Assembly: GCF_932526225.1 (NCBI RefSeq)
Contig: NC_064040.1
Location: 1,803,501-1,867,500, forward strand
Reading direction: 5' to 3'
DNA length: 64,000 nt
Origin: Nematostella vectensis
Taxonomy: Eukaryota > Cnidaria > Anthozoa > Actiniaria > Edwardsiidae
In this document: in pieces, positions 12,001 to 23,900 of the stretch
Layout of the letters: each line of letters starts with the position of its first letter
Numbering within the stretch: the first letter of the stretch is position 1
The notes under the pieces: model-generated
Seen by the model: the letters and a program-made list of their open reading frames with translations, nothing else
The model's database searches: none
Told to the model about the DNA's origin: nothing
Position numbers and translations under genes: made by a program

Positions 12001-13481
12001 CTCTAAGCTAGATTATCGAATATTTAGAAATTAACACTATTCTAATGTATGGGTAACCTGTGGTTGCTAAATCCAAGTCTTGTGTTTGGTCATTACTATT
12101 CTCTTTTGGGGGAGGAGAGGCGCTTTTTTTAAGTGGGGCACATCCTGGGAGGGGGGCACTTATCAAATATTTTGAGGAGGAGAGGGCAATAATTTGAAGG
12201 GGGCACTAAAATAAGCATTTACGGGAAAACCCTGCTAGGCTTACTTATCAAAGGTTTGGTTTACCTTACCAGAGGCAACCTCAAAACCTACCACTGCAGC
12301 AAGTATGTGCGCTTGTGAGATGTGGGGATTCCACTCCACTGCCCCACAATCCCATTTGATACTATCCCTGTTCACTTTCTTTGTGATGACAGAAGGACTG
12401 TCAAGATTTATGAAAGCAAGTCCTTTTCGGCTAGAAATGAAAGATAAACATTTGTATAAATATGACTTGAGGGAAAATAACATGTGATCTAGCTGGTACT
12501 GCTTCCTACTCCCTAAATACAATTGGCAGCCAGGAGAAGGAGGAGCCTAAGAAAGGATGATTTGCTTTACAAGTGGCTACACTTACACTACCAAGAATCC
12601 TACATCAGTCAGGCAAATCTGAAGATTGTACTAGATCAATTATTTCTTAGAGCTTTCATCTTGATTAGGGCTTAAAGTGATTTGGTAGTGCACTTTTCTG
12701 TCCAAAAAAGTTTTCCTGTCTCAACTGTGTGTTGGCTCAGTTGATAGAGCGTGCTTCCTCCAAGCCAGTAAACACAAGTTAAAAATTTGCATACAATTTG
12801 TTTATTCCAAATGACGTCACCTAAAAATGACAATGATAAATCCAATGCCTATTTCCAGGCCCTGATGTACTTATCCTTCCTTAGACTTTCCGACTACCAT
12901 GTAAAGGTACCAAGGGTATAAACTTACGCTCCCAGGACAACATGGCTACCAGTGCAGTCCACTGCCATGACTGTAGCCTAGGAAATAATAAATTAAATTC
13001 ATTGTCAACGCTTTTTTATTCTTTTGCTGCATTGACAATGGCATATGGAAATGGAAATAGAGCTTATCGAAGCTTAAAGATTAAAATTGATGGGGGGGGG
13101 GGGGAGGGGGGTGTTTATGTGTAAATATATGTTGTCAAAATTTCCAAAGAGAAAAAAATAATAAATCAATTAAATGCCGATATACTCAGAAGCTAATATT
13201 GGAACACTGATTACAAATACTATAAAAATAGAATAAAGCATAAACTTAGTGGTAACATAGGTGAGAGGAAGTATAAAAACAACAAGAATGAGCGGAAAAG
13301 ATGGTATAAGATGATCACTAATACTACGGCTCGTTGTAAATAGAGCATAGCATCAGCTTGGTTAAAAAAAAAAGATAACTTAGGGTGTATTAACACTGCA
13401 CTTGGTGGCCAAACATATCCAGGAAAACCCTACCGGCCACTCGTGATGCGAAGCGAACACATCTCTATACGGGGCCGCCAT
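3095..13481 (-). CDS. WDR59, GATOR2 subunit (5' part, 10 exons)
   Basis: WDR59 is a WD40-propeller subunit of GATOR2, which activates mTORC1 amino-acid signalling at the lysosome. Exons, 5' to 3' on the minus strand: 13481-13434, 12977-12928, 12430-12292, 11937-11852, 8336-8256, 7985-7951 (35-bp microexon), 7755-7667, 6877-6761, 3442-3365, 3269-3095. All junctions are GT-AG and in phase, giving 299 residues; the family is about 970, so the rest lies beyond the left edge or was not found. Family-specific strings are GASQVKWNKEDRNVLATSHD, GDVRIWDLR, AHLSKIHGVDWS and VVVPQLRRGENNLCLWN, matching remembered human WDR59 in order. Exon 1 (16 residues, MAAPYRDVF) is the least certain: its start matches a YY1-type AAGATGGCGGC context and its phase fits. 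Introns 3, 4, 7 and 8 carry large minisatellites, three of which copy splice junctions. Confidence 0.9.
3826..6750. repeat. 29-bp minisatellite, about 100 copies, WDR59 intron 8
   Basis: Unit AGCAAAATAACCCTGACCCC + AAGCAGTCT (29 bp), with a frequent variant in which TAGCA reads TGACA. The array starts about 16 bases downstream of the donor of WDR59 exon 8 (minus strand) and fills most of the intron. The block around 4139-4435 recurs nearly unchanged at 5821-6117, a shift of 1682 bp = 58 units, showing large-scale duplication inside the array. Open frames on the minus strand are products of the repeat. Confidence 0.95.
7127..7690. repeat. about 47-bp minisatellite spanning WDR59 exon 7 donor
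   Basis: About 12 copies of a unit with TCTCTATGTTGTTACTTTCT and CTGAGGTCCTATATTCGTAT. Read on the minus strand it holds the last ~25 coding bases of WDR59 exon 7 (ending CTCAGA) and the intron start. The true donor at 7666 is GTAAGT; most copies read GAAAGT, so the GT is lost, while a few (near 7190, 7330, 7660) keep GTAAGT or GTAAAT. Confidence 0.9.
8328..8866. repeat. 30-bp minisatellite spanning WDR59 exon 5 acceptor
   Basis: 18 copies of a 30-bp unit (AACATAAGTTCAAATCACTG + TGGACACATG). On the minus strand each copy reads CCACAG|TGATTTGAACT, i.e. the acceptor and first bases of exon 5. The copy joined to the exon is the one at 8336. The unit is a multiple of three and stays open in the exon frame. 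Confidence 0.95.
9839..10090. mobile_element. MITE copy A with long terminal inverted repeats
   Basis: A near-palindromic non-coding element in WDR59 intron 4. Both arms hold GATCGGGCGCCATCTTGTAT-like and GGGGGCGAGCGC blocks in inverse order; the ends are ATAGCC...GGCTAT. The left arm lacks a few bases next to the tip compared with the copy at 58193-58436. Flanks GTTTGTA / CTTTGTA suggest a 7-bp target duplication with one mismatch. Confidence 0.8.
10765..11875. repeat. 74-bp minisatellite spanning WDR59 exon 4 donor
   Basis: 15 near-identical 74-bp units (TGTAAGGTAGATTAATTATC ... CTAGTGTGAGCCCG). On the minus strand each unit contains the last 23 or so bases of WDR59 exon 4 (encoding RAHTRII) and the donor AAG|GTAAAC. 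The unit nearest the exon (donor at 11850-11851) is the one that joins in phase to exon 5. Confidence 0.95.
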
Positions 13482-13796
13482 CTTGGATCCATATGGGACT
13501 ACCGCTGGCATTTGGAATTGGCGGCTCCTGCGCTACCCTGGCGTGACCATTGTGTGCCTATTGCGTGACCATTGGCTATTGCGTGATGCATATCACTTAT
13601 GATATAGAAGCAACTGGTCCAAAAAAAACATCTCATTATAATCTAATCACTATTCCTTATCCTCATGATTGAAACTCGTCAAGTGGTATTTAACATATTT
13701 AACGTCTGTGCAGCAGGCGATACGTGTTTTTGAGCCTGCGTAGACGAGGAAACCATTTCGCTATCGTGGAATGCCTAGAGCGCAGAGCTGAACACC
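13482..13796. promoter_or_regulatory. bidirectional promoter, WDR59 / NT5C3-like
   Basis: 315 bp separate the two divergent start codons. The WDR59 start lies in an AAGATGGCGGC (YY1-type) context on the minus strand at about 13474-13484. No TATA box is clear. The shared promoter function is inferred from the head-to-head layout. Confidence 0.6.
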
Positions 13797-16700
13797 ATGT
13801 TTGCAGTGGCGGCGGTTGGAGCTTCGGCTCTCGCTGGATATGGCGTTTATATGTACTTAAAGGGCCGAAAGCGGCGAGAAATCATCAAAAAGGCTGTCGA
13901 TGAGATGGTAAATATGTTTATTAATCATGTGTTCGAAGAATGATTTGAAGTGCTCGCGAATGAATGAGATCTGTTTGCGATCATACCGGATATATTACTA
14001 AGGTAGCCTGTTTAATATATGATTGCCCTTAATAATTTGTAAAAGCAATTTTATATTCGCTTTTTGGGGTTTTATTTTCGGGAACTGGACACAGAAGACG
14101 TTTTTTTCTAAAGTTTATTCGACAGCCTCATTAAATGTTCGTAACATTTGCATAAGCAACTCGCAAGCGATTTAGAAAAAAACACATAGATCATATGTTT
14201 TTAAAAATTGTTTTGAATAATTTAAGAAATTCCCAAGCATTTCATTTTCGGTGCGAAATCTACTAGTTGTTTATTTTCTTTAGTTCGGGTTATTTCGTGT
14301 TTTCGATTCAAGCATTTTCGTGACATGAGTCATTACACAGCGATAGATAGCAATCAGTAAATCAACCAGCTATGTCATCTGATTCTCTCGTCTTCCAGCA
14401 AATGAAAACTGGATAAAACAGGATAGGGTGTTGGGAGAAGGCGCGGACCCAGGATTGGCCGATGGAGATGCGCAGACATAGGGATCATATGGAAAAATGA
14501 TAGTTTTTTTAAAGATTCCTTTTGAGAGAATGACCCATGTGCGCACTCCCCTGTATAGAAAAACAGGAAAGGAAAAAAAAATCTAAACTAAATTGAGCGC
14601 TAAAGTTTCGTTTAGATTTTGAGCGCGGGTCTGTTAACTCAGGCTAATGATAAGAGAACCAGGTATACACTCTTTTTTATAAGGACATTTAATTTTCAGT
14701 TGAGGCTTGGCCTTTTTTGGAGCATTTTTAAAATAAGCTTTAAAAAAAAAAACAATTGCAAAATTAAGCAGACGAGAGAAGTGAGAACTATGTTTGTAAT
14801 AAAACAAGATGAAATAATGTTGTTTCTTTTTCAGATGCATGGACTAGATAAGCCGTCAGTCTATATCAGTGATTCCGTCGGTGTGCGTGGAAAACTACAA
14901 AGAATCTACGAGGCCGGGATTGATAAAATACAGGTACCGTAGCTGGGAGATTAAGAAGACCTCAATCTTTAAGAATATATTTCTACATAGATTGCCTTTG
15001 TTTTCTTATTTCTTCCTGGATACCAGTATGATCTGTATGCATAGCAGGGGCTGTTGCAGGCCTTTGAGTAATGGGGGTTGGGGAGGGGGAGGGGGGCAAT
15101 GCAGAGACATAAAGAAAATAATGGGGGCACAACCACGCCCTTACTCGTCATTGGCGAAAGAAGAGGCGCGAAAAAAGAAATACCTATAGCTAGAATTCAT
15201 TGGAGTATCTCAACTTCATGTTCCAACTACTAAAATGATAAATGAACCAATGTTTCAGATTTTGACGGATTTTGATAAGACATTGACAAAGTTTATAGTG
15301 GATGGAACTCCAGGGAACACAATACAAGGTATTAAGCTTATGTGAATTATTATAATAAGTTATTTAAAAACTATTTTCAATTATTTTAACAAGGTATTAA
15401 AGCATTGTGAATTATTTTTCGATATGGCATAGAATAAATGATTGAATGATGAGCAATTGTTGAACTAGAGAATAATTTGTTTTCCAGAAGCTCTAGAGAA
15501 ATCTGGACACATCCCAGAATCCTTCAGGGCGAAGGTGTGTTGTACACGTGGTGCCATTTGGGAGCCGGCTTTTATTAAGCATTTTATTGAAAGGACACAA
15601 AAAATAAGTCTTGAGGAAACAACCCCTGGACTGATTAATGTAGTGTTTTTGGTCTTGTGCAGTGATTGTCTTATGCTTATATATATATATACAATCTGAT
15701 CCTGATGAAGGCAGCATTGCCGAAACGTCGAAAAAAAATTCAACCTAGTGATTCAAGAAATTTATATATATAATACATATCATATATATTAACCTTGATT
15801 GATTTACGTTCTGAAAGTGAATTGTGTGTGATTTGTCTTTCTAGTTTGCGGATCTCAAGGACCACTACCTTCCTATTCTATCGGGGTGAGTAGAAATATC
15901 TTCTGGTTTGAGAGTGGCGAATACTTCATTCAATCTTGATTCGAGCTTTATTTTTGTTTTCAGTGACATGAGCTCAAATGAGAAAGAATCCGTCATTCTT
16001 GAATGGTGAGATCCCATCTCGCCAGACTAGTTCCTCCGTGTACTTTTCGGGATTCCTGTGGATGGCCACGAGGCAATAACGGCTGGTAGAGCCAACTCAT
16101 AGGCGAAATTCAAGTGACGTCACGATATCAACCTCAGGGTACCCGAAACACCACAGGAAACCCGAAAAGAGGTTGGGGGTGGCGAAAATCGTAATTTTGA
16201 TTGACGCATCGTTGAAGCAAAAAAGTTTCCACGATAATTTAAAGTGCTCTAAAAGCAACTTTCTCGTTTATAGTGTAGTTTGATCGATTAATTTTTTTCG
16301 TACTCTTCTCTCTTTTTCCTAATTTTTCGTGGTTGCCACGGTGGTGCGTCGCTGTGAACGTTACCCTGCCTCGTACCCAGGCGCCTCAAGTTGGTAGAAA
16401 CAAGTGATGCTAGAGAGATTGCAGCGGAAGCATTCTGGGAAGGTTTAGTCGCGCGCGCCAAAAAGGTCATGGGAAGGGGCTTCACGTGACGCGCCTGGGT
16501 ACTGTCAGAACGTTACACGTGATAATGCGTTCTTTCTAATTGGCACTCATTAATCACATTGTGTCAGCGAAATGTAACTTGTTTTCAGGTGCTCCAAGGT
16601 CAATGATCTGATTGTTGAGCTGAACTTGAAGAAGGACGATCTTCCCGCCATTGTGAGGGATGGCCTATTAGTGCTACGGTGAGAGGAGAGGAACAAATCG

Positions 16701-19284
16701 GTGGCTTGTGGCATTGCGCAGAATTCCAAACCAGAATTACAATCTTTCTTTTCAGGGAGGGAGTCGAATGGCTTTTTGTCAAGACCAGCGAAAACAAAGT
16801 ACCAGTATTCATACTTTCAGAAGGCCTCGGAGGTGAGACAGATTTTAAGGTGCCTAGTGACCAACACTTCGCAGTTAGCTCGTACATTGCTAAACATCTG
16901 GCGTGTTGCCATCGAAGAAAGCTTGGGGAGGGATTGTATTTGTTAAGGGTAGCCTACTCAAGGAAGGTATACTAGCTACAATGATGTCAAACAAAATCAA
17001 AGTGATGTCATGGCTCTATATCCTTTGCCAAGTATGAAGAAAAATTGTTAATTCAGAAAAAAATAATGGTTCACAGCTTCAGCTTCGCCAGCGTTTCATG
17101 GCTTTCATTGGTCATAGTATGCTGTAGGTAAAAGTGATATGACATGTCTGGCAGAAGGTTTAAACTGAGGTATTTATTTTTTCGCGTCCTGCAGATCTGA
17201 TAGAGGAGGTGATCAGACAACAGAGCCAGCTGTACGATAACGTCACCATCATGGCTAACTACATGAAGTTCAATCAGGTGAATATCATATTATTACCCAT
17301 GTGTGAAGTCACCATGATATTTGCACCCGACGCATACCAAATAGACTTTTCTTCAAACTCGATCCTGATTGGTTGACAGCATTCTGTCTTGCTGTAACAG
17401 GTGATGATATGTTTGATGGCGTAGGTAAAAGGTGATTGCATGTTTGATGACGAAGGAGATGACGTAGGTAAAAGGTGATGACGTGCTTGATGACGTCAGT
17501 GATGACGTAGGTAACGCGTGATTACGTATTCATTGCAGGGAGTTATGGTCGGCATACATGGCAAACTTCTAACAAGCGGCAACAAGCAAGAGCAAGCGAA
17601 GAACAATCTCTTTTTCGAGAAAAATAAGGTATTATTCTTCAGACCGAATAACTGTATAAATGGGGTCCGGGGATTATTTTGAACAAGTTTGTTAAGTTAA
17701 ATTCTGATAATAACTTACGAAATTCCCTTTGATTTGGCTGAAATGTGCCTGTTTGCGACGCGCTCTCAATGTTTGGCTAGAAAACCCGGTCAAGTTACGT
17801 TGCGTGATCTGAGCTACTACCCCGTGGCGCGCGAGCAGTCCCCGACGCGCTAGTCGAAACGTGTTCGACTAATAAAAATAGTTTTTATTTTTAGTATTTT
17901 TGTGGCGAATTTTTTGAGGTATGCATATTGGCATTAATATGAATAGTACCATGATCACCTCGGATTTTATAGTGTTCTTCTGACCGAAGTTTCCTTAAAA
18001 ACACTAGATGGCGTTAAATTTTACTCATTCCAAGTTATAATTAACACCGCTTTTCAGTTCCCGATGGACTAGGTACACTGCTAAAGGCTGGTTCGCACTA
18101 GGACGCAAGCGCAAACGGAAGCGCAACACAAGTGAAAGTCGGTCAAACATAAGCACAAGCTCAAGAAAATCAAGCAGTTGCGTTTTCTTGCGCTTGCTGT
18201 TGCGCTTGCTGTTGCGCTTGCGTTCTAGTAAGATTCAACTTTAAGACGTATTTGTGCATATGTAGGTATCATAGAAGCCTAGACAATAAATTTGAACATA
18301 GCATAGAAGAGCTATTTACAAAACATTTCTCAACTTGAACTTCAAACCTCCCTTTCGTTTTGCATGTTTTACAGGACCGCAGCAGTACTATCGTTATGTT
18401 TGACCGACTTTCACTTGTTTTGCGCTTCCGTTTGCGCTTAAATTTGAACATAGCATAGAAGAGCTATTTGAAAAACATTTCTCAACTTGAACTTCAAACC
18501 TCCCTTTCGTTTTGCATGTTTTACAGGACCGCAGCAGTGCTATAGTTTTGGGGGACTCGATTCGCGATAGTGAGATGGCCAGCAGCCTCAGAAACGCAGA
18601 GAATGTCATCACTGTCGGGATCCTCAATGAAAAAGTAAGAAAGCTGCTTCCTGTCCCACTGTGCCGGTTTTACCCGGCAAGTTTTTATTATTATTCAACA
18701 ATGTTTGCTTAGTTGTACTAGAAGTGCAGTGTACTTACTATTCATAGACGCAGGCGGGTACCAAGGGTTTCTTGGGGGGTGGGGGAGTGGCAGTCGTGGC
18801 ATCATATGGACGACCCTTTTATAGGAAATGACCCATTTTTGGCGGCCATCAGTAATTGGCGCTGGATTATTCATTACCTGATATAAAGACGCTTACTAGA
18901 AAGTCCACCTCAAGTCTCACTCATCGCAGCAAAATCGGCCCAGGGTATTTAAGCAATAATTGTCGGGAATCATAGGAATCACAATTACCGACACTAATCC
19001 ATGCCAGGCGCGTACCCAGGATGATAGCTGAGGGGGGGGGGGGGGGGGGTTGCGCAGCCATAGGTATCATGAGGAAAAAGCATAGTATTTGAAGATTCCT
19101 TAATAAAAAATTGCCCACTTTTCCCCGTCAAGTACGCTTTTGCTAATCCATGATTTCCTATTTTCTCTCCTAGGTTGACGAGAACCTGAAGGCTTACCAG
19201 GAGGCGTTTGACGTGGTTATTGTGGATGATCACAGCATTTCAGTTGTAGATGTTGTCCTGATGTCTCTTCTCCGAGAAAAATGA
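13797..19284 (+). CDS. NT5C3-type cytosolic 5'-nucleotidase, membrane-anchored
   Basis: HAD-superfamily pyrimidine/7-methyl-GMP 5'-nucleotidase, which dephosphorylates nucleoside monophosphates. Exons: 13797-13907, 14835-14933, 15259-15328, 15488-15534, 15845-15885, 15964-16005, 16589-16678, 16756-16832, 17195-17277, 17539-17628, 18527-18634, 19174-19284. They join in phase to 969 bp, 322 residues, stop TGA. Residues 1-20 form a hydrophobic segment followed by KGRKRRE, a likely N-terminal signal anchor. HAD motif I is DFDKT (Asp74 nucleophile, Asp76), motif II Ser188 in FILSEGLGD, motif IV GDSIRDSEM (Asp260, Asp264). Order and spacing match human NT5C3A, though identity is modest and the A or B paralogue cannot be assigned. 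AATAAA lies at 19821. Confidence 0.88.
15701..15731 (+). ncRNA. hammerhead-ribozyme-like core
   Basis: In nucleotidase intron 4: CTGATGA (15702-15708), a 4-bp stem II GGCA/TGCC with GCAT loop, then GAAAC (15722-15726) and GTC (15727-15729). This is the hammerhead core order. Stem III is almost absent, as in the dimer-acting hammerheads known from Penelope-like retroelements, so the element is probably a retroelement remnant. Confidence 0.5.
18085..18440. mobile_element. inverted-repeat element rich in GCGCTTGC / GCAAGCGC
   Basis: 18110-18153 (CGCAAACGGAAGCGCAACAC, AAGTGAAAGTCGGTCAAACA) occurs inverted at about 18394-18440. Inside, 18090-18235 can itself fold, with GCACTAGGACGCAAGCGCAA facing TTGCGCTTGCGTTCTAGT. 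It is a non-coding MITE-like element in the intron before exon 11 of the nucleotidase. Confidence 0.55.
18291..18396 (+). pseudogene. duplicated acceptor and start of nucleotidase exon 11
   Basis: About 105 bp repeated with a shift of 152 bp at 18443-18548. The copy includes the polypyrimidine tract, the acceptor (AG at 18373-18374) and the first ~20 bases of exon 11 (GACCGCAGCAGTACTATCG), then breaks off into the inverted-repeat element. It has no donor, so it is a decoy acceptor, not an exon. Confidence 0.75.
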
Positions 19285-19820
19285 GATCCCACGCCGAATA
19301 TCGAGTGAGAATACTGACAATAGGATCATTAGCATTTCGCTTGAAGAGGCGACTGGCGTCACTCAATAATGTAGTTTTGTAGGACTTGACCATCGTACGG
19401 AAGCAACTTGAATCTTCATAGACGAATCCAGGAAAAAGTTTTTTTCAATACTGTTACTGCTGGGATAAGCGCCTCGCCTAAGAGGAAAATTGACTAAGAG
19501 GAGAATTAATAAGGAGTTTACTCCTTGCATGTTATTAAAAGGCACTTTTTTTATCTATCGATGAAAATGATTTTGAAACTTTTAATGACCGCCACGTCGC
19601 TTATTCGCGTAATTACGATATATGAAAACCCTCAATTGTTTAGCCCTCAGGAAACATATCATTTTGTTTTTGTGGTTCTTATAAACACACGAAACCGACC
19701 CTATGGATTCGCCAAATATTCTTGCAATTTAAACTAGATGTTCTCTTCGAGACAACCTAGCCAATTTTCGAGACGAAAATATTCCGTTCAACACCGTTAT
19801 TTTACGACCTCTGAAATCGG

Positions 19821-19826
19821 AATAAA
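19821..19826 (+). terminator. polyadenylation signal of the nucleotidase gene
   Basis: AATAAA about 540 bp after the stop codon, the first clear hexamer on the plus strand. Its use is inferred. Confidence 0.4.
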
Positions 19827-19829
19827 TGT

Positions 19830-20307
19830 GTTAAGTTTAAGGGGATGAGAGACAAAAGAGAAAAAGATAAATTCTAGACCATTTATTTAGTGTTTGAGTT
19901 AATGACACAAGACGAATTTCTCTAAAATATATATAATACTCCATAACAATACGGGCTTTTAACTGCAGACAAGATAATAGAATGTATCTAGCGTTCTGCC
20001 TCATAGAGGATATAAATTAATTTATAAAATATAGATAATATTCTATACTTTTCTTATTTGATTTCATTTGTTATAAATTACAAAGTACGAAAGTATCGTC
20101 AGAACCTCGTACAAAAAATAACCGCACAGACCCCTGGGTAGCTAATGGCGGCCTGTCAGGGGACTTACCACAGGCTTCCCACCCAGTCCTTTACTGACGC
20201 GGGTGGGAAGCATGTGCTTACACATTAAGAACCTCTCGTTGACCTCAAATGAGCGTGCGTAGCGGACAAGGGGACTGGGCACACGAGCTCCTTCCCCGTC
20301 TATCCCC

Positions 20308-20340
<33 letters not shown>

Positions 20341-20490
20341 GCGCAACAACACAGGCTTTAAAAATACTGCAGTAACTTAAAAAATAATGCAGGTTCTTTG
20401 CGTGATGTGTCGAAAATCGTTTCTTTAGCGTTTTAGTTGAATAAATCCAACCTACATTTCCACATCGAAATATACTTCGCATCCTGGGCT
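19830..20490. other. tail-to-tail spacer with poly-C tract
   Basis: No gene recognised. A homopolymer C run of about 30 bases at 20310-20338 is likely length-unstable. The 3' UTR of the myotubularin-related gene probably enters from the right. Confidence 0.4.
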
Positions 20491-20492
20491 TC

Positions 20493-20670
20493 CAGTGGAT
20501 AAGAACGTTTCGTATCCTGGGATTCCTGTGGATAAGAACATTCCGTATCCTGGGATTCCTGTGGATAGGAACATTTCGTATCCTGGGATTCTTGTGGATA
20601 GGAACATTTCGTATCCTGGGATTCCTGTGAATAGGAACATTTCGTATCCTGGGATTCCTGTGGACAGGAA
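20493..20670. repeat. 33-bp minisatellite, 3' of the myotubularin gene
   Basis: About five to six copies of GTATCCTGGGATTCCTGTGG + ATAGGAACATTTC. It lies 3' of the stop codon, so probably in the 3' UTR or just past it. Open frames on both strands arise because 33 is divisible by three. Confidence 0.85.
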
Positions 20671-20751
20671 CATATTGTACGACTTGGCTTCTTGCGACTT
20701 AACTTGTACGGCTGGGCTTCCTGTGGATGAGAACACTGTATTCTGTCGCGA

Positions 20752-20924
20752 TAGGAACACTTCGTAGGGCTAGGTTGATTTCACCTGTCTGGTCTGACTT
20801 CTTCGTAGGGCTGGGTTGATTTCACCTGTCTGGTCTGACTTCTTCGTAGGGCTGGGTTGATTTCACCTGTCTGGTCTGACTTCTTCGTAGGGCTGGGTTG
20901 ATTTCACCTGTCTGGTCTGACTTC
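20752..20924. repeat. 41-bp repeat spanning the myotubularin stop codon
   Basis: Four exact copies of TTCGTAGGGCTGGGTTGATT + TCACCTGTCTGGTCTGACTTC. On the minus strand each holds the final codons of the PH-domain exon (EVRPDR) and the TGA stop. The copy fused to the exon gives the real stop at 20904-20906. Confidence 0.9.
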
Positions 20925-23900
20925 AATCGCGCTGAGCGGCACCGTCAGGCACGCCATCCAGATCTGCATGCTCCTCTCGTTCGGCGACTCTATTGTATAT
21001 GTACGGTTAGGGGTATCCAGACAGAATAAGCACTTTTTTCTTCGTCCGGTCTTCCTGTGTTCATAGACCTCCAAGATGGACTGGTAACTGATGGCGCCTT
21101 TCGGGTGCTGCGTCTATAATAAATCCGATATCACGGATAAGTCAAACGAAAACCCAGGTAAATCAAGCGAAAAACCCAGGTAAATCAAGCGAACACCCGG
21201 GTAAATCAAGCGAAACGCAGGTAAATCAAGCAAGAACCCAAGTAAATCAAGCGAAACGCAGGTAAATAAAGCAAGAACCCATGTAAATCAAGCTAAAATG
21301 CGGGAAAATGAAGCAAAAACTCATCGCTTACCTTTTCCGTTTCAAAGTATGCCAGGTATTTCTTGGTAAAATCCAGCACAAACCATCGCTTCTTCCAGTT
21401 TTTACGGACCTCTGTAACACAGAACACCTGTCATTATTTGTATTTGTGGATGGAGAAAAACAACATAACCCTGAAAAAAAAAAAGCTCAAGGCGAGAACC
21501 ACCTAGCTCAAGGCGAGAACCAACTAGCTCAACTCAGGTCGGGATGGGGAATCGAACCCGGAACTCAGTGGTAAAAGGCAGGCACTCCAAATGCAATGCC
21601 AATTATGCCACCGATATAAACCTATTTCACAAAAGGTTGTCAGTGCAAATGGCGAATGGTAAATGGCTTATGGGTACAAATTATTCGTAAAATTAAAGGT
21701 TATAAATGAAGACCAGCAATGTCAGAGCCAAGCATTGGTAACAATAAATGGATAATTGTTTTGATTTATCCATATTCTTCGAGACGCATGGTTACTTTCC
21801 GTCGTAGAACTGCCATTTGTCAATCGCCATTCGCCATTTGCACTGACAAACTTTATTGAAATAGGTGTATGACTCTCGTGTATGTTTGGATTGGGTCAAT
21901 GCCCAATGCCTTGGTGATGAAACTGGCAACATAACTTACGGCTGCCTTGTTTGTCTGGAGTGATAACTTCTACATCAAGGAAAAGGGGAAATTACTCTTA
22001 AAAACTCACGTCCTTGTTTGACCATGTATCCGCAACAGTAAGTGGCCCCCACGGTCACTGTTGACTCGGAGTCAAAGTCCACACCTGAAATACATGCTCT
22101 GTTATGGTAAGCCGTGCTATATTTACTGGTGTGAGACGAGATTTAAGATCAGAAAAGTGCCCGACATTTAGGGTGGGGTTGGAAAAACAAAAAGATTTGC
22201 TAGCTCGGAATGTAAATGGGGAGAAGACTTCTACTACGGATACCAATAAAAGGTTTTTGGGGCTCCTCATTTTCTCCTCTGTCTCCTACCATCATGTTGC
22301 TTCTTCACCTCTATCCCAGCGCCACCAGTAAAACTGTGAACAGTGGAAAATTCATGGAGTGTTTGTTTTGACCAATAACATGCAAGATTTTTAAACAGTC
22401 AACCAGGCAGCCAACCAGCCTCAACAATTCTCAGTGTCTGAATTTCGCTTGTGATTAATCGAAAGAAACCCTCCACATATTTTAGATGTTCACATTTTTA
22501 CAGGTGGCGCTTTAATTGCGGCCCTTCTCCTGTAAACAAATTTTGTTAAAAGTGCACGCTCACCAGTGCTGTTGAGATAGTCTTGTAAGCTGCTGTACTT
22601 CTCAGATATCGGTAGGTCCGTTACGCGACTTCTTGGTTCTGAATATAGTCAAAACGTTACATTAGACGTCAAAACGTTACATTAGAATTCTGATATCACT
22701 TCATTCTTACCATATTATAATAATTATCAACTTTCAAAGCGAAGGGCCAAAGGACTTGTTCGCATTTCTAGTCTGACAAATATGGGAATGTTTGTAGTTA
22801 CCTTTCTGCAGATCGCTTAAGAACTTGTCCGTGTAGAACTTGCTACCACCGACCTTCCTCTTCAAGCTCTGCCTTTTCGTGGTTCTGTTACTCCGAGAGC
22901 ACGCATGCGCGTCAAGCATGTCATCCAGAGATCTACTGCGAGTCATGCGGCGCAGGGGGCGCTGATACCTGAAGAGAAACGAAAATGATTCATACACTTC
23001 TCCACCTTCTTCACCTCCCTTACTCACCAAAAGGTCTTGATTTTCGTCGGTTGTCATATTCGTGTTCTATGCTGTACGCTTCCCTGGCTGTACCAACAAT
23101 ATTATTACTATGGGGTATTATGGATGGGGTGTTATGTTACCAAGAACATGAGTTTGGACAGGGGAAAAGGGACGTGATTAACCCATTTGCTACTGTACCG
23201 CCCGAACTTTGCTCATAGAGATATCCCTTAAAATAACTTGTAAATGGACACCTCTGCGGACTGTCAAATGACTTTCAAGATGAATTGGTTAATAGACGAA
23301 GTCATTACGGTCGGACTTTAAACATTTCATCACAGACGACCTGAAATGGGAGGCCCATTGCGATGTTATAGTCAAGAAAGCCAACAAGCGACTATACGCC
23401 CTAAGGCAACTGAAAAAATCCGGCGTCTCCCATAATGATCTCGTGGGCGTCTATTGTTCGTTAATCAGATCAATAGTCGAATACGGTTGCGTCGTATTCG
23501 CCAATCTGCCAATGTACCTATCATCATCCCTGGAACAAACCCAGAAGCGTGCATTGCGGATTATTTTTCCAGACACTTCTTGTGATAATGCATTAGTTTC
23601 AGCTGGTCTCCTGACTCTTGAGACGCGCTGCAATAATCTATGCCGCCAGTATGTAGCCAACCTTCTACCCGAGAATCCCGTCCTACAGCTGATGGACTCG
23701 GGGACATGTAGTACCCGCCAAATGCAGTCTTAGGTCGGGTACTACGAGCCGCACACAGATGACAAAAAACAGAGGACTAAGCGATTTTGTAACTGTAAAA
23801 TATGTTAATTGTTAATTGTGTGTACTGTAAGTTTGTTGGCGCTCTCCCTGCAATTCAGTCTCAACTGCAATAGGGAATAATAAACATATATTATTATTAT

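Noticed and set aside
12722-12795. tRNA gene (GTTGGCTCAGTTGATAGAGCG A-box-like)
   Set aside because: No matching B box or cloverleaf downstream; at most a SINE fragment or chance.
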